Assembly: GCF_900104065.1 (NCBI RefSeq)
Contig: NZ_FNLC01000005.1
Span: 124,001 to 188,000 of the forward strand
Length of the DNA stretch: 64,000 nt
Reading direction: 5' to 3'
Source: Natronobacterium texcoconense
GTDB lineage: Archaea > Halobacteriota > Halobacteria > Halobacteriales > Natrialbaceae
Position 1 is the first letter of the stretch, and each line of letters opens with the position of its first letter. The notes under the pieces were generated by a model. That model was not told where the DNA came from. It was given only the letters and a program-made list of their open reading frames with translations, and did no database searches. A program made the translations under genes and the position numbers. Of this stretch, positions 51,850 through 61,504 are shown piece by piece.

Positions 51850-53508
51850 ATGGTAGAAGATAGCAAATCACGGAGAACGGTGCTGAAGGGTGCTGGAATC
51901 GCGGGGGTTACGGGACTCACCGCGAGTCTTGCCGGGTGTACCGGCGGTGAGAACGGTTCGGACGTCGACGGTGCAGACGAACTCGGAGACGAAGTTCCGG
52001 AAATCGAGCTGGTTGCGCCGACGGCGGGTACGAACCCGTTCCGAAACGAACTCGCACAGATCGTCGCCGAGAACTGGGAAGAGATCGGATTCGACGTCGA
52101 ACTCGAGGAACTCGAGTTCGGTGCTCACGTCGACAAAGCCGTCGTTCAGCAGGATTACGACGCGTCGCTGCTGGGCTGGGGTGGCACGCCGGAGCGGATC
52201 GACCCCCACACGTTCATCTACGACATGCACCACTCCGACAACACGCAGGAGGGTGGCCGGAACACGCCGGGCTGGGAGAACGACGAGTACGACGAACTGG
52301 CGGAGCTGCAGGTTACGCAGGTCGACGAGGAAGAACGCCAGCAGACCGTCTACGACGCCCAGGAGATGATCGCCGAAGCGCAGCCACGAACGTACATCGC
52401 GAACGAAGGTGGTTACCACCCGTACGCGAGTGCTCGCGTGGAGAACGTCGATCCGACGCTCGGTGAGGGGCTCAACTCGTTCTGGAACATGATTTCGGCG
52501 ACCCCGACCGACGACGATACGGTTCGATTCGGCTACCCGTCCGAGATCATCTCGCTGAACCCGATGCAGGACCTGGCGACGCCGGACCGTCAGTTCGTCC
52601 GCCTTCTCTACGATCAGCTGTACCGCATCGGTCCGGACGGCTTCCCACAGCCGTGGCTCGCCACGGACGACCCCGAAATCGAAGACGACGGAATGACCTA
52701 CACCGTCGAGATTCGCGACGACGTCACGTTCCACGACGGCGAGGACCTCACGATCGACGACGTCGAGTTCACGTACGAACTGTACGCCGACTCGCCGACC
52801 TACGGCTCGCTCGTCGAGATCATCGACGAGATCGAGACCTCGGGCAACGAGATCACCTTCCACCTCGAGGAGCAGTACGCCCCGTTCACGGCGAACGTCC
52901 TCGGGCAGGTGTACATCTTCCCCGAGCATATCTGGGGCGACGTCGCTCCGGACGAACTCGTCGACTTCGAAGACGAGAACTGGACCGGCAGCGGTCCGTT
53001 CCAGTTCCGCGACTGGGAGCGCCAGTCCGAACTGCAACTCGAGGCGTTCGACGACCACTTCGAGACGCCGAACGCGGACAACTTCATCCGCATCCCCGGC
53101 GCCGACACCGCACAGCTCGTCAACGACCTCGAAGCCGGTCAGATCGACATGGTCGGTGCGGTCCCGCAGCCGACGGCCGTCGACCGCGTCAGGGACGACG
53201 ACGACCTCGCTCTCGCGGAGTTCGAGGCTATCGGCTACGCGATGATCGAGTACAACACGCGTCGCGAACCGTTCGACGACCGTCACGTCCGCCGCGCACT
53301 CTCCTACGGTGTGCCGAAAGAGGAGTACGTCGAGTTCATCCGCGACGGGATGGGTACCGTCACCCACACGACGATCTCGGAACACAACGAGTTCTGGCAC
53401 AACCCGGACGTCGAGGAGTTCTACGAGGACCTCGAGGCCGCACGCGAAGAGCTCGCCGAGGGCGGCTACGGCTGGGACGACGACGACCGCCTCCACTACG
53501 GCGCATAA
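51850..53508 (+). CDS. circularly permuted family-5 substrate-binding lipoprotein
   Basis: A 552-residue solute-binding lipoprotein: Tat-like signal [14 protein letters not shown] and lipobox with C30. In the canonical dipeptide/oligopeptide (SBP_bac_5) order, the N-lobe comes first and the lobe with an amidating-strand ELVAP...[17 protein letters not shown]...DASLLGWGG...QEMIAEAQP is last. Here that second lobe is residues 51-219, and the first lobe ([75 protein letters not shown]) is residues 224-552. The protein stops where the canonical chain would continue. The downstream genes are a full oligopeptide importer. Confidence 0.88.
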   Translation: MVEDSKSRRTVLKGAGIAGVTGLTASLAGCTGGENGSDVDGADELGDEVPEIELVAPTAGTNPFRNELAQIVAENWEEIGFDVELEELEFGAHVDKAVVQQDYDASLLGWGGTPERIDPHTFIYDMHHSDNTQEGGRNTPGWENDEYDELAELQVTQVDEEERQQTVYDAQEMIAEAQPRTYIANEGGYHPYASARVENVDPTLGEGLNSFWNMISATPTDDDTVRFGYPSEIISLNPMQDLATPDRQFVRLLYDQLYRIGPDGFPQPWLATDDPEIEDDGMTYTVEIRDDVTFHDGEDLTIDDVEFTYELYADSPTYGSLVEIIDEIETSGNEITFHLEEQYAPFTANVLGQVYIFPEHIWGDVAPDELVDFEDENWTGSGPFQFRDWERQSELQLEAFDDHFETPNADNFIRIPGADTAQLVNDLEAGQIDMVGAVPQPTAVDRVRDDDDLALAEFEAIGYAMIEYNTRREPFDDRHVRRALSYGVPKEEYVEFIRDGMGTVTHTTISEHNEFWHNPDVEEFYEDLEAAREELAEGGYGWDDDDRLHYGA

Positions 53509-53546
53509 GAGCGGACGAAACGGCTCGAACCTCCACTACGACTAAC

Positions 53547-53558
53547 GTATTTCAATAC
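53547..53558 (+). other. short inverted repeat between binding protein and permease genes
   Basis: GTATT TC AATAC forms a 5-bp stem in the 90-base gap after the binding-protein stop. Importer operons often place a hairpin here so that the binding protein is made in excess; this one is short and AT-rich, so it is only suggestive. Confidence 0.25.
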
Positions 53559-53598
53559 GACATATGATACTCAACAGAGAGACGGGGTGCGGTGACGG

Positions 53599-54579
53599 AT
53601 GGGACTGAGAGCGTACGTCGTCAGACGGATCCTCCAGCTCGTCGTCACCTTCTGGGCGTTCTTCACGCTCCTGTTTGTTCTCTTTCGGATGATGCCAGGC
53701 GATCCGACGTCGATGTTCATCATGGACGGCATGACTCCGGAACAGCGCGAACAGCGGATCGCAGAACTGGGACTTGATCAGCCGCTGTACGTACAGTACG
53801 TCGAGTACATTCGACAGCTGCTCACCGGTGACTTCGGTCAATCGTTCATCTACCGCGAGCCGGTGCTCGACATCATCGCCGTCCGGTTTATGAACACGAT
53901 CGTCCTGATGGGGACGGCGCTGTTCTTTGCGTACCTCATCGGGGTTACGTTCGGCGCACTGATGGGCTGGTGGCGCGACTCGAAGTTCGAACGCGGCGGG
54001 ATCATCGTGACGCTGATGGCCCGTTCCTCGCCGGAGTTCTGGGTTGGAATCGTCCTCGTGTCCGTGTTCGTCTTCTGGCTCGGCTGGTTCCCTTCGAGCG
54101 GGATGCGGACGACCGGGGGCGAACTCGGCGGTGGCTTCCTCGCCAGGTACGGTTCGGTGGACTTCCTGCGCCACCTGTTCCTCCCGGCGTTGACCGGGGC
54201 GATCGTCTATCTGGCGACGCCGACGCTGCTGATGCGGTCGACGATGCTCGACGTGTTGAACGCCGACTTCATCGAGATCAAGAAGGCGGAGGGACTGCCC
54301 GAACGGACGGTGCTGTACAAACACGCCGCCCGGAACTCGATTCTCCCCATCGTGACGGTGGCAGCGATTGCGACCGGCGCCGCAATGGGCGGATCCGTCG
54401 TCATCGAGACGGTGTTCAACTGGCCCGGTATGGGCCGCGAGATGGTGAGTGCGGTGAACCAGAACGACTATCCGCTGGCAATGGCGGCGTTCTTCCTCAT
54501 GGGATCGGTCGTGATCATCATGAACTTCGTCGCTGACCTGGCCTACGTCTACCTCGATCCGAGGGTGGAGTACGAATGA
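53599..54579 (+). CDS. dppB: oligopeptide ABC transporter permease (DppB-like)
   Basis: A 326-residue permease with six membrane helices and a large loop after helix 1 typical of DppB. The ABC-contact loop is in the region ADFIEIKKAEGLPERTVLYKHAARNS, the EAA-type motif (AEGL...HA.RN). It follows the binding-protein gene by 90 bases. Its last bases overlap the next permease start (ATGA, 54576-54579). Confidence 0.93.
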   Translation: MGLRAYVVRRILQLVVTFWAFFTLLFVLFRMMPGDPTSMFIMDGMTPEQREQRIAELGLDQPLYVQYVEYIRQLLTGDFGQSFIYREPVLDIIAVRFMNTIVLMGTALFFAYLIGVTFGALMGWWRDSKFERGGIIVTLMARSSPEFWVGIVLVSVFVFWLGWFPSSGMRTTGGELGGGFLARYGSVDFLRHLFLPALTGAIVYLATPTLLMRSTMLDVLNADFIEIKKAEGLPERTVLYKHAARNSILPIVTVAAIATGAAMGGSVVIETVFNWPGMGREMVSAVNQNDYPLAMAAFFLMGSVVIIMNFVADLAYVYLDPRVEYE

Positions 54580-55514
54580 GTACCGAACGAACGTCACCGA
54601 CCGACCGCGCAACGGAAACCACCAGGAACGGCCTCGAGTACGCCCGTTCGAAACTCGAGATATTCGAGGGAGACAGGCTCGGCCAGATCGGGCTCGCTAT
54701 CCTGGCAGTATTCATCCTGATCGGGATCTTCGCCCGGCCGTACACGATCGAGTTCCTCGATCTGACGATCCCCGGACTCGCACCGCACGATCCAAGCGAG
54801 CGAGCCGTCGGAGGCCGTCTCGAGTCGCCGTCGGCCGACCACCCGCTCGGAACGACGGACATGGGCCGGGACGTGCTCTCACAGCTGATTGCGGGCACTC
54901 GCGTAACGCTGATCGTCGGCAGCCTCGCGGCGTTCATGGCGGTCTTCATCGGGACGAACGTCGGCCTGATCAGTGCCTACTTCGGCGGCTGGGTCGACGA
55001 CACGCTGATGCGGATTACTGACATCGTCTACGGGGTTCCGTTCCTGCCCTTTGCGATCGTCCTCGTGGCGATCCTGGGCAGCAGCCTCGTCAACATCATC
55101 GTCGCGATCGTGTTGATCCTGTGGCGGTCGACGGCACGGGTGATCCGCTCGCAGGTGTTGAGTCACAAACAGCGGCCGTACGTCGAGAGCGCACAGGCGA
55201 TCGGTGCCGGCCACGTACGGATCATGTACCGACACATCCTGCCGAACGTCCTGCCGCTTACGTTCCTGTATGCAGCCTTCGCTGTCGCGTGGGCGGTGAT
55301 CGCCGAGGCGAGTCTCTCGTTCCTCGGCTTCGGTGACCCCAGCATGCTCTCGTGGGGTGAGATGATCTACAACGTTCACACGGCAAACGCGATCCGCGAA
55401 GCCTGGTGGTGGGTCTTCCCACCGGGTATCTGCATCATGCTGTTCGTGATGTCGGTGTTCTTCATCGGTCGCACCCTCGAGAAAGAGGTTAATCCGGAGC
55501 TGAAACATCAATAA
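54576..55514 (+). CDS. dppC: oligopeptide ABC transporter permease (DppC-like)
   Basis: A 312-residue permease. A cytoplasmic N-terminal helix and one TM segment, then GTTDMGRDVLSQLIAGTRV (DppC-typical), four further helices and the EAA motif YVESAQAIGAGHVRIMYRHILPN. Partner of DppB in the membrane channel. Starts inside the DppB stop and shares a TAATG junction with the ATPase gene. Confidence 0.93.
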   Translation: MSTERTSPTDRATETTRNGLEYARSKLEIFEGDRLGQIGLAILAVFILIGIFARPYTIEFLDLTIPGLAPHDPSERAVGGRLESPSADHPLGTTDMGRDVLSQLIAGTRVTLIVGSLAAFMAVFIGTNVGLISAYFGGWVDDTLMRITDIVYGVPFLPFAIVLVAILGSSLVNIIVAIVLILWRSTARVIRSQVLSHKQRPYVESAQAIGAGHVRIMYRHILPNVLPLTFLYAAFAVAWAVIAEASLSFLGFGDPSMLSWGEMIYNVHTANAIREAWWWVFPPGICIMLFVMSVFFIGRTLEKEVNPELKHQ

Positions 55515-56602
55515 TGACGCTACTCGATATCAACGAACTGAAGACGTACTACCGGGCCGACGACGGCTGGGTTCGTGCGACTGACGACGCGTCGCTCTCT
55601 ATCGAACGCGGCGAGACGGTCGGTCTGGTCGGCGAAAGTGGCAGCGGCAAGACGACGCTCGCGAAATCGATCATTCGGCTGTTGCCGGACAACGCCGAAA
55701 TCAAGGGCGGCTCGATCGACTTCGACGGGACCGAGGTAACGGAACTCTCGGATCGGCAACTGCGCAAGCAGATCCGCTGGTCGGAGGTGTCGATGATCCC
55801 GCAGAACGCGATGAACGGGTTCGACCCGGTCTACACCGTCGGCGAGCAGATCGTTGAAGTAATCACGTACCACGAGGACACCTCGAAAGCGGAGGCGAAA
55901 GAGCGCGCCCGCGAACTGTTCGACGACCTCGGGATCGATCCCGACCGCGTCGACGACTACCCCCACCAGTTCTCCGGTGGGATGGCACAGCGAGCGATGA
56001 TCGCGCTCGCGCTCGCGCTGTCGCCGTCGCTCGTGCTCGCCGACGAGCCGACGACGGCACTGGACGTCGTGATTCAGGATCGCATTCTGGACACGATCAA
56101 GGAGATGCAAGAGGAGATAAACAGCGCGATGATCATGATCACCCACGACATGTCGGTCGTCAGCGAAACCTGCGACCGCATCGCGGTGGTCTACGGTGGT
56201 CGGATCGTCGAAATCGCCGACGCCGAGACGATCATCTCGAACCCTCGCCACCCCTACACGCTCGGGCTGCGAAACGCCTTCCCGGACATCAGCGACGACG
56301 ACAAGGAACTCATCTCCATCCCCGGCACGCCACCGGATCTCGTCGATCCTGGCGAAGGATGCCGATTCGCCCCGCGCTGTCCGTTCGCCCAGGAGGAGTG
56401 CTGGGAAGTAACTCCCGAGGCCGAACCCTACGGCGACGGCCACGAGGTCGAGTGCCATCGTGCCGACGAGATCGAACTCCTGCAGGAGGAAGCCGCCAAG
56501 AAGTCGACCTGGTACGACCAGGAACTCGGCGAGCAGGACGCCGCTGTACCGGCGGCCGACACCGCAAGCGAAACGGAACCGGAGGTGGAACTCGATGACT
56601 GA
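55514..56602 (+). CDS. dppD: oligopeptide ABC transporter ATPase (DppD-like)
   Basis: A 362-residue ATPase: Walker A GESGSGKTT, Q-loop MIPQNAMNGFDP, signature FSGGMAQR, Walker B VLADEPTTALD, H-loop THD; C-terminal oligopeptide transporter segment HPYTLGLRNAFP ... CRFAPRCPFAQEEC with cysteines that can hold an iron-sulfur cluster. An acidic tail of about 60 residues follows. Starts with TAATG overlap and ends 8 bases inside the next gene. Confidence 0.93.
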   Translation: MTLLDINELKTYYRADDGWVRATDDASLSIERGETVGLVGESGSGKTTLAKSIIRLLPDNAEIKGGSIDFDGTEVTELSDRQLRKQIRWSEVSMIPQNAMNGFDPVYTVGEQIVEVITYHEDTSKAEAKERARELFDDLGIDPDRVDDYPHQFSGGMAQRAMIALALALSPSLVLADEPTTALDVVIQDRILDTIKEMQEEINSAMIMITHDMSVVSETCDRIAVVYGGRIVEIADAETIISNPRHPYTLGLRNAFPDISDDDKELISIPGTPPDLVDPGEGCRFAPRCPFAQEECWEVTPEAEPYGDGHEVECHRADEIELLQEEAAKKSTWYDQELGEQDAAVPAADTASETEPEVELDD

Positions 56603-57926
56603 CACACTCGCGGCCGAACACGACCGAAGCGACGACGACCACTCGTACAAGCTCCGGGTCGAAAACCTGGAGAAACACTTCCCGGTCAACACCGGGCTCG
56701 TCTCCCGAATTCTCCACGGTGAGAGCAACGACGCGGTCAAAGCCGTCGACGGCGTTTCGCTCGGCATTCGAGAGGGGGAGGCGTTCGGTCTCGCCGGCGA
56801 ATCCGGCTGTGGGAAGACCACTCTCGGCAAGAGTGCCATTCGGCTGCTCGAGCCGACGGGCGGTGACATTTACTTCGACGGGAAGGCGATCACCGACGTC
56901 GGTGGCCAGGAACTCAACGAGTTCCGCCGCGAGGCCCAGATCATCCACCAGGACCCGTACAAGTCGCTCAACCCGCGATTCACGGTCTACGAGTGGGTGA
57001 AGGAGCCGCTGGACGTCCACGACATCGGCACCGCCGAGGAACGGGACGCACGGGTCTACGAGACGATCGAACAGGCGGGACTCGAGCCCGCAGAGGCGTA
57101 CGCCCACGAGTATCCGAGCGAACTGAGCGGTGGTGAACGCCAGCGCGTCGGCATCGCCCGGGCGCTCGCGCTCGAGCCGTCGTTCCTGCTGGCGGACGAA
57201 CCCGCGAGCATGCTCGACGTGTCGATCCGTGCGAGCATCCTCGACCTGTTCAAGCGGCTGCAGTCGGAACTCGGGTTGACCGCGGTCTACATCAGCCACG
57301 ACCTCTCCCTGCTCAAGCACATGTGCGACCGGATCGGCATCATGTACCTCGGCGAACTGGTCGAGGTCGGTCCGGCCGACCAGATCATCAACGATCCGAA
57401 ACACCCCTACACGCAGGCGCTGGTCTCCTCGGTCCCCCGAATCGATCCGAGCGAGAACCGCGAACGGATCGAACTCGTCGGTGAGGTACCGGACCCCGTC
57501 GACGTCCCGAGCGGCTGTCGGTTCCACCCGCGCTGTCCGAAACTCGTCCAGCCCGAGGGCTACGAGTTCGACCAGGACGACTGGCGCGCGGTCGCGAACC
57601 TGCGCCACGACCTGTTACAGGGCGAGATCACCCTCACGGAGGAAGACGAGACGGAGACGCCGGAAGCGATCCGCGAGGCCTACGACGTTCCGGTCCAGCT
57701 TTCGGACGCCGACGCCGAACAGGTGCTCTCGGAGGCCCTCGAGACCGCCATCACGGGCGACCGCGACGCCGCTCGAGAGCGTCTCGAGACGGAGTTTGCG
57801 ACGCCGTGTGAGCGAGATGGGCTCGAGACCTATCAGGTCACCTCCGAGCAGACTGCGAAGTGCGTTCGGTACGACGACGACCCACGGTACGGTCCCGAGG
57901 GCGGCGGCAGCTACGACCCGAACTGA
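56595..57926 (+). CDS. dppF: oligopeptide ABC transporter ATPase (DppF-like) with C-terminal extension
   Basis: A 443-residue ATPase: Walker A GESGCGKTT, Q-loop IIHQDPYKSLNP, signature LSGGERQR, Walker B LLADEPASMLD, H-loop SHD, then HPYTQALVSSVP and the CRFHPRCP Cys motif. About 105 residues beyond the usual end include DADAEQVLSEALETAITGDRDA and a Cys in TPCERDGL. Standard DppF ends near residue 335, so the tail is extra. Starts 8 bases before the DppD stop. Confidence 0.92.
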   Translation: MTDTLAAEHDRSDDDHSYKLRVENLEKHFPVNTGLVSRILHGESNDAVKAVDGVSLGIREGEAFGLAGESGCGKTTLGKSAIRLLEPTGGDIYFDGKAITDVGGQELNEFRREAQIIHQDPYKSLNPRFTVYEWVKEPLDVHDIGTAEERDARVYETIEQAGLEPAEAYAHEYPSELSGGERQRVGIARALALEPSFLLADEPASMLDVSIRASILDLFKRLQSELGLTAVYISHDLSLLKHMCDRIGIMYLGELVEVGPADQIINDPKHPYTQALVSSVPRIDPSENRERIELVGEVPDPVDVPSGCRFHPRCPKLVQPEGYEFDQDDWRAVANLRHDLLQGEITLTEEDETETPEAIREAYDVPVQLSDADAEQVLSEALETAITGDRDAARERLETEFATPCERDGLETYQVTSEQTAKCVRYDDDPRYGPEGGGSYDPN

Positions 57927-57927
57927 G

Positions 57928-59736
57928 CTACTCTCCACTTCCGCTTCCGTTTTCGTGTACGGTCTCGCCGCGATTGAGTCGCGTCGCTATCGAGAACGTC
58001 TGTTCTGCCTCGCGGCGCGTCGGGAAGTGTGCGGCCATGTAGCGAGCGGTCGCGATCAATGGCCGGCGTCGGCGCTGCTCGAGGGCGACGCCCTCCGAGT
58101 CCTCTCGCTCATCGACCAAATCGAACTGCCGGAACGCCGCCTCGAGATTTTGCAGCGTGTGGAAGCCGGCGTCCTCGCGTAACAGTCCGTGACCGAGCGT
58201 TCGCTTCAGTGCCGCCGGATCGCCGCCGCAGTCGAAGAACTCGCCGACCAGACGGGCGGCCTCGTTCACGCCGCCCTCGGCGTCGAAGGTCTCGAGCAGG
58301 TCTTCACGGATCGCGTCCGGCTCTCGGCCGGTGTCGTCGCCCGGTTCCGGCATCGGTGCTGGCGGCGTGTTGAGGAACCGATCGAGGTAGACGCTGAGCG
58401 CGGCGTCGAAGACGCCTCTGTAGAGTTCGATGGCGTCGGTTCGTCGCGTCGAGACGTGGACCGCGTTAGCGTACGTAAAGGTGTGGTGGACGGTATTCCA
58501 GTCGCCGAACTCGTTGCCGGTGCCGAACTGGGCGACTCGCGTCGTAGCTGCTGCTGCGACTTCGGCGGCGAGGTCCTCCGTCGTCGCACCCTCGCGAACG
58601 GCGTCGGCCAGCGCGTCGACGATCGCTTCGGGGTCGTCGCCCAGCAGCGTCTCCTGAAACTCTGCCGGCGGTGACCAGGACTTCCCCTTGCCCTCGCTCG
58701 CGAGGTCCTCGAGTCCGCTCGTCTCCGTCACCGATCCGCCGTAGACGTCCTCGAGCAGCGCCACGAGGTCGACGGGCTGGCGCCACGACGAACGCTCGTC
58801 GCTCCGGTCGGCGGTGACCAGTGGCTGGACGAGACTCGCGAGCGCGTCCGCGGTGTGCTCGGAGTCGACGTGCTCGAGCGTCTCGAAGGCCGTGTTCGCG
58901 AAGTCGAGTACGTGGCCGGTCGAGAGGTAGGGGTGGTCGGTTGCGGCGGCAAAGACCAGTTCCGCGAGTTCGGCCTCCGAGTGGCCGGCGGCGACGGCCG
59001 TCCGAAGACAGCGTTCGGCACCGTCGGGGTCCCGGAGTTCGACGCAGTCCCGGAACCACGACTTCAATCGGTCGAACGGAACGTCCTCGGTCGACAGCGA
59101 CGGCTGGTGGAAGTCCGGCGGCTGGCCAGCGCAGTCGTCCGCGACGTGACGAACGCCGGTGTACAGCGCCCGTTTTCGGTCTCTGGGCTCGAGGTCGTCG
59201 ATCACGTTCGCCATACAGCCGAGAATCGTGAGTCCCGGTCCCCAGCCCGATTCGCGGAACTGCGTGCCGAACTCGAGGGCCTGTGCCGTCGGCTCTCGGT
59301 AGTCGACGCCGGCGTCGAGCGTCCCTATCGTCGCCTTTGCGACGACCAGCCGCAGGTTCTCCTCGAGGCCGGTCTCGAGACGGTCGGCCCAGTGTTCTTC
59401 GGGCGGCAGGTCACGCGGCGGGTTCGGGTTCACGTAGACCGTTCCGTCCCGGACCTCGACCGGGTAGGTGGGGAGGTCGTCGGCCCACGGATCGAACGTG
59501 TCGCCGCAAGCGAGTTCGAACCGCGCGTGGTGCCAGTGACAGGTCAACAGGCCGTCCTCGACGGTCCCCTCGACGAGGGGAAAGCCCATGTGTGGACAGC
59601 GGTTGTTCACCGCCCGAATCTCCCCTTCGTGGTGAAAGAGGACGATCGGGATGCCGTCGAGAGCCACCAGTTCGCGACCGGACTCCTCGAGGCCTTCGAG
59701 CGAAACGGTTTCTCGAAACTCGTCGGACGTTGCCAT
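57928..59736 (-). CDS. Rieske [2Fe-2S] protein with long helical C-terminal region
   Basis: A 602-residue protein. Residues 5-110 form a small Rieske domain with cluster ligands C47 and H49 (RCPHMG) and C66 and H69 (CHWHH), as in ferredoxin-type or oxygenase Rieske proteins. The following 490 residues are largely alpha-helical, His/Asp/Glu-rich, with segments such as ELVFAAATDHPYLSTGHVLD and WNTVHHTFTYANAV. I do not recognise a catalytic iron-binding triad of ring-hydroxylating oxygenases. No signal peptide. It is convergent with DppF. Confidence 0.8.
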   Translation of the reverse strand: MATSDEFRETVSLEGLEESGRELVALDGIPIVLFHHEGEIRAVNNRCPHMGFPLVEGTVEDGLLTCHWHHARFELACGDTFDPWADDLPTYPVEVRDGTVYVNPNPPRDLPPEEHWADRLETGLEENLRLVVAKATIGTLDAGVDYREPTAQALEFGTQFRESGWGPGLTILGCMANVIDDLEPRDRKRALYTGVRHVADDCAGQPPDFHQPSLSTEDVPFDRLKSWFRDCVELRDPDGAERCLRTAVAAGHSEAELAELVFAAATDHPYLSTGHVLDFANTAFETLEHVDSEHTADALASLVQPLVTADRSDERSSWRQPVDLVALLEDVYGGSVTETSGLEDLASEGKGKSWSPPAEFQETLLGDDPEAIVDALADAVREGATTEDLAAEVAAAATTRVAQFGTGNEFGDWNTVHHTFTYANAVHVSTRRTDAIELYRGVFDAALSVYLDRFLNTPPAPMPEPGDDTGREPDAIREDLLETFDAEGGVNEAARLVGEFFDCGGDPAALKRTLGHGLLREDAGFHTLQNLEAAFRQFDLVDEREDSEGVALEQRRRRPLIATARYMAAHFPTRREAEQTFSIATRLNRGETVHENGSGSGE

Positions 59737-59850
59737 ACAGCACGACACGACGAGAGATCGTGTAAACGTTCCCTGAAGCGAGTTATTGTAGCTATCTTGA
59801 TGTTACGTCGAGTACCAGGCTTTTGGCACTCGAGTCGAAACCCTCTCGAC

Positions 59851-60180
59851 ATGGATTCGGCCGCCCTCGTCCGGCAGTACTACGACGCACTGGACGACCA
59901 CGACTACGAGTCGCTCGAGTCGGTACTCGCTGCTGGGTTCGTCCAGCGCCGTCCTGATCGGACGTTCGAGAGCCGCGAGGCGTTCGTCCGGTTCATGCGC
60001 GAAGAGCGGCCGAACCCCGACACGAATCACGAACTCGAGTCGGTGGTCGTCGATACCGGTGGCGACCGGGTGGCCGCTCGCGGGCGCGTGATCGACGCCG
60101 AAACGACTCTGTTCGAGTTCGCCGACTTCTTCGAACTCGCGGACGGCCGAATCGGTCGACTCGAAACCTACTCTCGCTAG
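59851..60180 (+). CDS. NTF2/SnoaL-fold protein
   Basis: A 109-residue protein of the NTF2-like (SnoaL) fold: ALVRQYYDALDDHDYESLES, FVQRRPDRTFESREAFVRFM, EFADFFELADGRIGRL. Such small cone-shaped folds are either isomerase/hydratase-like or binding modules. Divergent from the Rieske gene (114 bases between starts); its stop overlaps the end of the rhodanese-MBL gene. Confidence 0.8.
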   Translation: MDSAALVRQYYDALDDHDYESLESVLAAGFVQRRPDRTFESREAFVRFMREERPNPDTNHELESVVVDTGGDRVAARGRVIDAETTLFEFADFFELADGRIGRLETYSR

Positions 60181-61325
60181 GCCGAACAGTTGTTCGGCCC
60201 CATCTCGAGTTCGATCCGCTCTTCGGGTGCGATCTCGAGCGCGCCGCGGTTGCGGTCGATGATCTCCTCGTAGTTCGCGGGCTTCTCGCCGGCGTCGGCC
60301 ATCCGGTCGACGAAGTCCTCGCGCTCGAGCGAGAGGAGATCGATTTCCCCTCGAGCGTCCCTGATCGTCGTCGCGATCGGTTCGCCGGCCGACCCGTGTT
60401 CGAACTCGCCCTCCGCGGTGACCGTGACGTGACCCGGTAGGACGACGACCGACTCGGGTTCGGCGAGGATCGTCCGGTGAAGCGTCTCGTAGAGCATCTC
60501 TGCGCCCTCCTTTCCGGCGTCTTCGCTAAATTCGAGTTCCGTTCGTCCCGTCGAGTTCACGTGCAGCGTGTCGGCCGTCAGCAGCGCCCGGTCGTCGACC
60601 AGCAGGTTGATCATGTCGCTGGTGTGTCCCGGCGCGTACAGCGCCTTGATCTCGCGTTCGCCCACCGCGAGCACCTCGTTTCGCTCGAGCGTCGTGAACT
60701 CGAGTTTCACGTCCCGCTCGGCCGCCCACTCGCCCAAGTAGTACGGGACCTCGAGGTCGTCGGAGAGTTCCCGGCCGCCGGAGACGTGATCGGCGTGGAC
60801 GTGCGTGTCGATCACGCCGACGATCGAGAGATCCGCTTCCTCGGCGGCGACGGCGTACTCGTTGGTGTCCGCGGTGGGATCGACGACGACGGCCTCGCCC
60901 GTCTCCTTGCAGCCGACGACGTAGCCGAGACAGCCTTTCGCGCGACGCTGGACCTGGACGACCTGCACGTCGCCGCCGACGTCGACCGGCACGTGGTCGT
61001 AGACGCCGCTCCAGGCTTTCATCCCGCCGTCGACGGCCTGGACCTCGTACGCGTCGGTCGCCGACTCGAGTTGTGTCGCCAGGTTCCCCGACGAGATTCC
61101 CTTCGCACAGATGGTGATCACGCGGTCTCTATCGCCGACGACCTCGTCGAACGCCTCGAGCTGGCCGTCGACCTCGAGATCTTCTTCCGGGCCGAACGGG
61201 AAGTGTTTCGCTCCGGGAACGTGCCAGGACTCGTAGCTCTCCTCCGGTCGGGTGTCGACGAGCGCGAAGTCGGCGTCCTCGTCGAGCAGGTCGGCGAGTC
61301 GGCCGGCGGTAATCGTGGTGACCAT
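60177..61325 (-). CDS. rhodanese-MBL fusion (persulfide dioxygenase-like)
   Basis: A 382-residue fusion. Residues 1-110 are a rhodanese domain with Cys73 (ITICAKG); residues 120-370 are an MBL domain with HxHxDH at H175, H177, D179, H180 (DTHVHADHVSGG), then YAPGHTSD, LLTADTLHV and VLPGHVTV. ETHE1-like MBL enzymes fused to a rhodanese oxidise or transfer sulfane sulfur. The ATG at 61325 starts the rhodanese core (MVTTITAGRL). Divergent from the DoxX gene over 179 bases. Confidence 0.88.
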   Translation of the reverse strand: MVTTITAGRLADLLDEDADFALVDTRPEESYESWHVPGAKHFPFGPEEDLEVDGQLEAFDEVVGDRDRVITICAKGISSGNLATQLESATDAYEVQAVDGGMKAWSGVYDHVPVDVGGDVQVVQVQRRAKGCLGYVVGCKETGEAVVVDPTADTNEYAVAAEEADLSIVGVIDTHVHADHVSGGRELSDDLEVPYYLGEWAAERDVKLEFTTLERNEVLAVGEREIKALYAPGHTSDMINLLVDDRALLTADTLHVNSTGRTELEFSEDAGKEGAEMLYETLHRTILAEPESVVVLPGHVTVTAEGEFEHGSAGEPIATTIRDARGEIDLLSLEREDFVDRMADAGEKPANYEEIIDRNRGALEIAPEERIELEMGPNNCSA

Positions 61326-61504
61326 GGGGGTTTCTACGGGTCCGAGGCTCGTAAACGTCGTCGCGCAGCCGCCAGCGACATAAATTAAGGCAACATGTTC
61401 GGTCTTCGTTCTCAGTCGTCTGGAGTCGCTCCTGTCGGCTGGGAACTGCAATCCCCGTACAAGTGGGTCGACGGCCAACGTCTATCTGTAAGAGGTGACC
61501 CCCA

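Noticed and set aside
51868-53496. 542-codon - frame opposite the substrate-binding protein
   Set aside because: Shadow of the lipoprotein gene; Val/Arg-rich with no motif.
55520-57608. Long minus frames opposite dppD and dppF
   Set aside because: Antisense shadows of the two ATPase genes.
58855-59850. N-terminal extension of the NTF2-like gene to 58855
   Set aside because: It runs antisense through the Rieske gene; the family domain starts exactly at the ATG at 59851.
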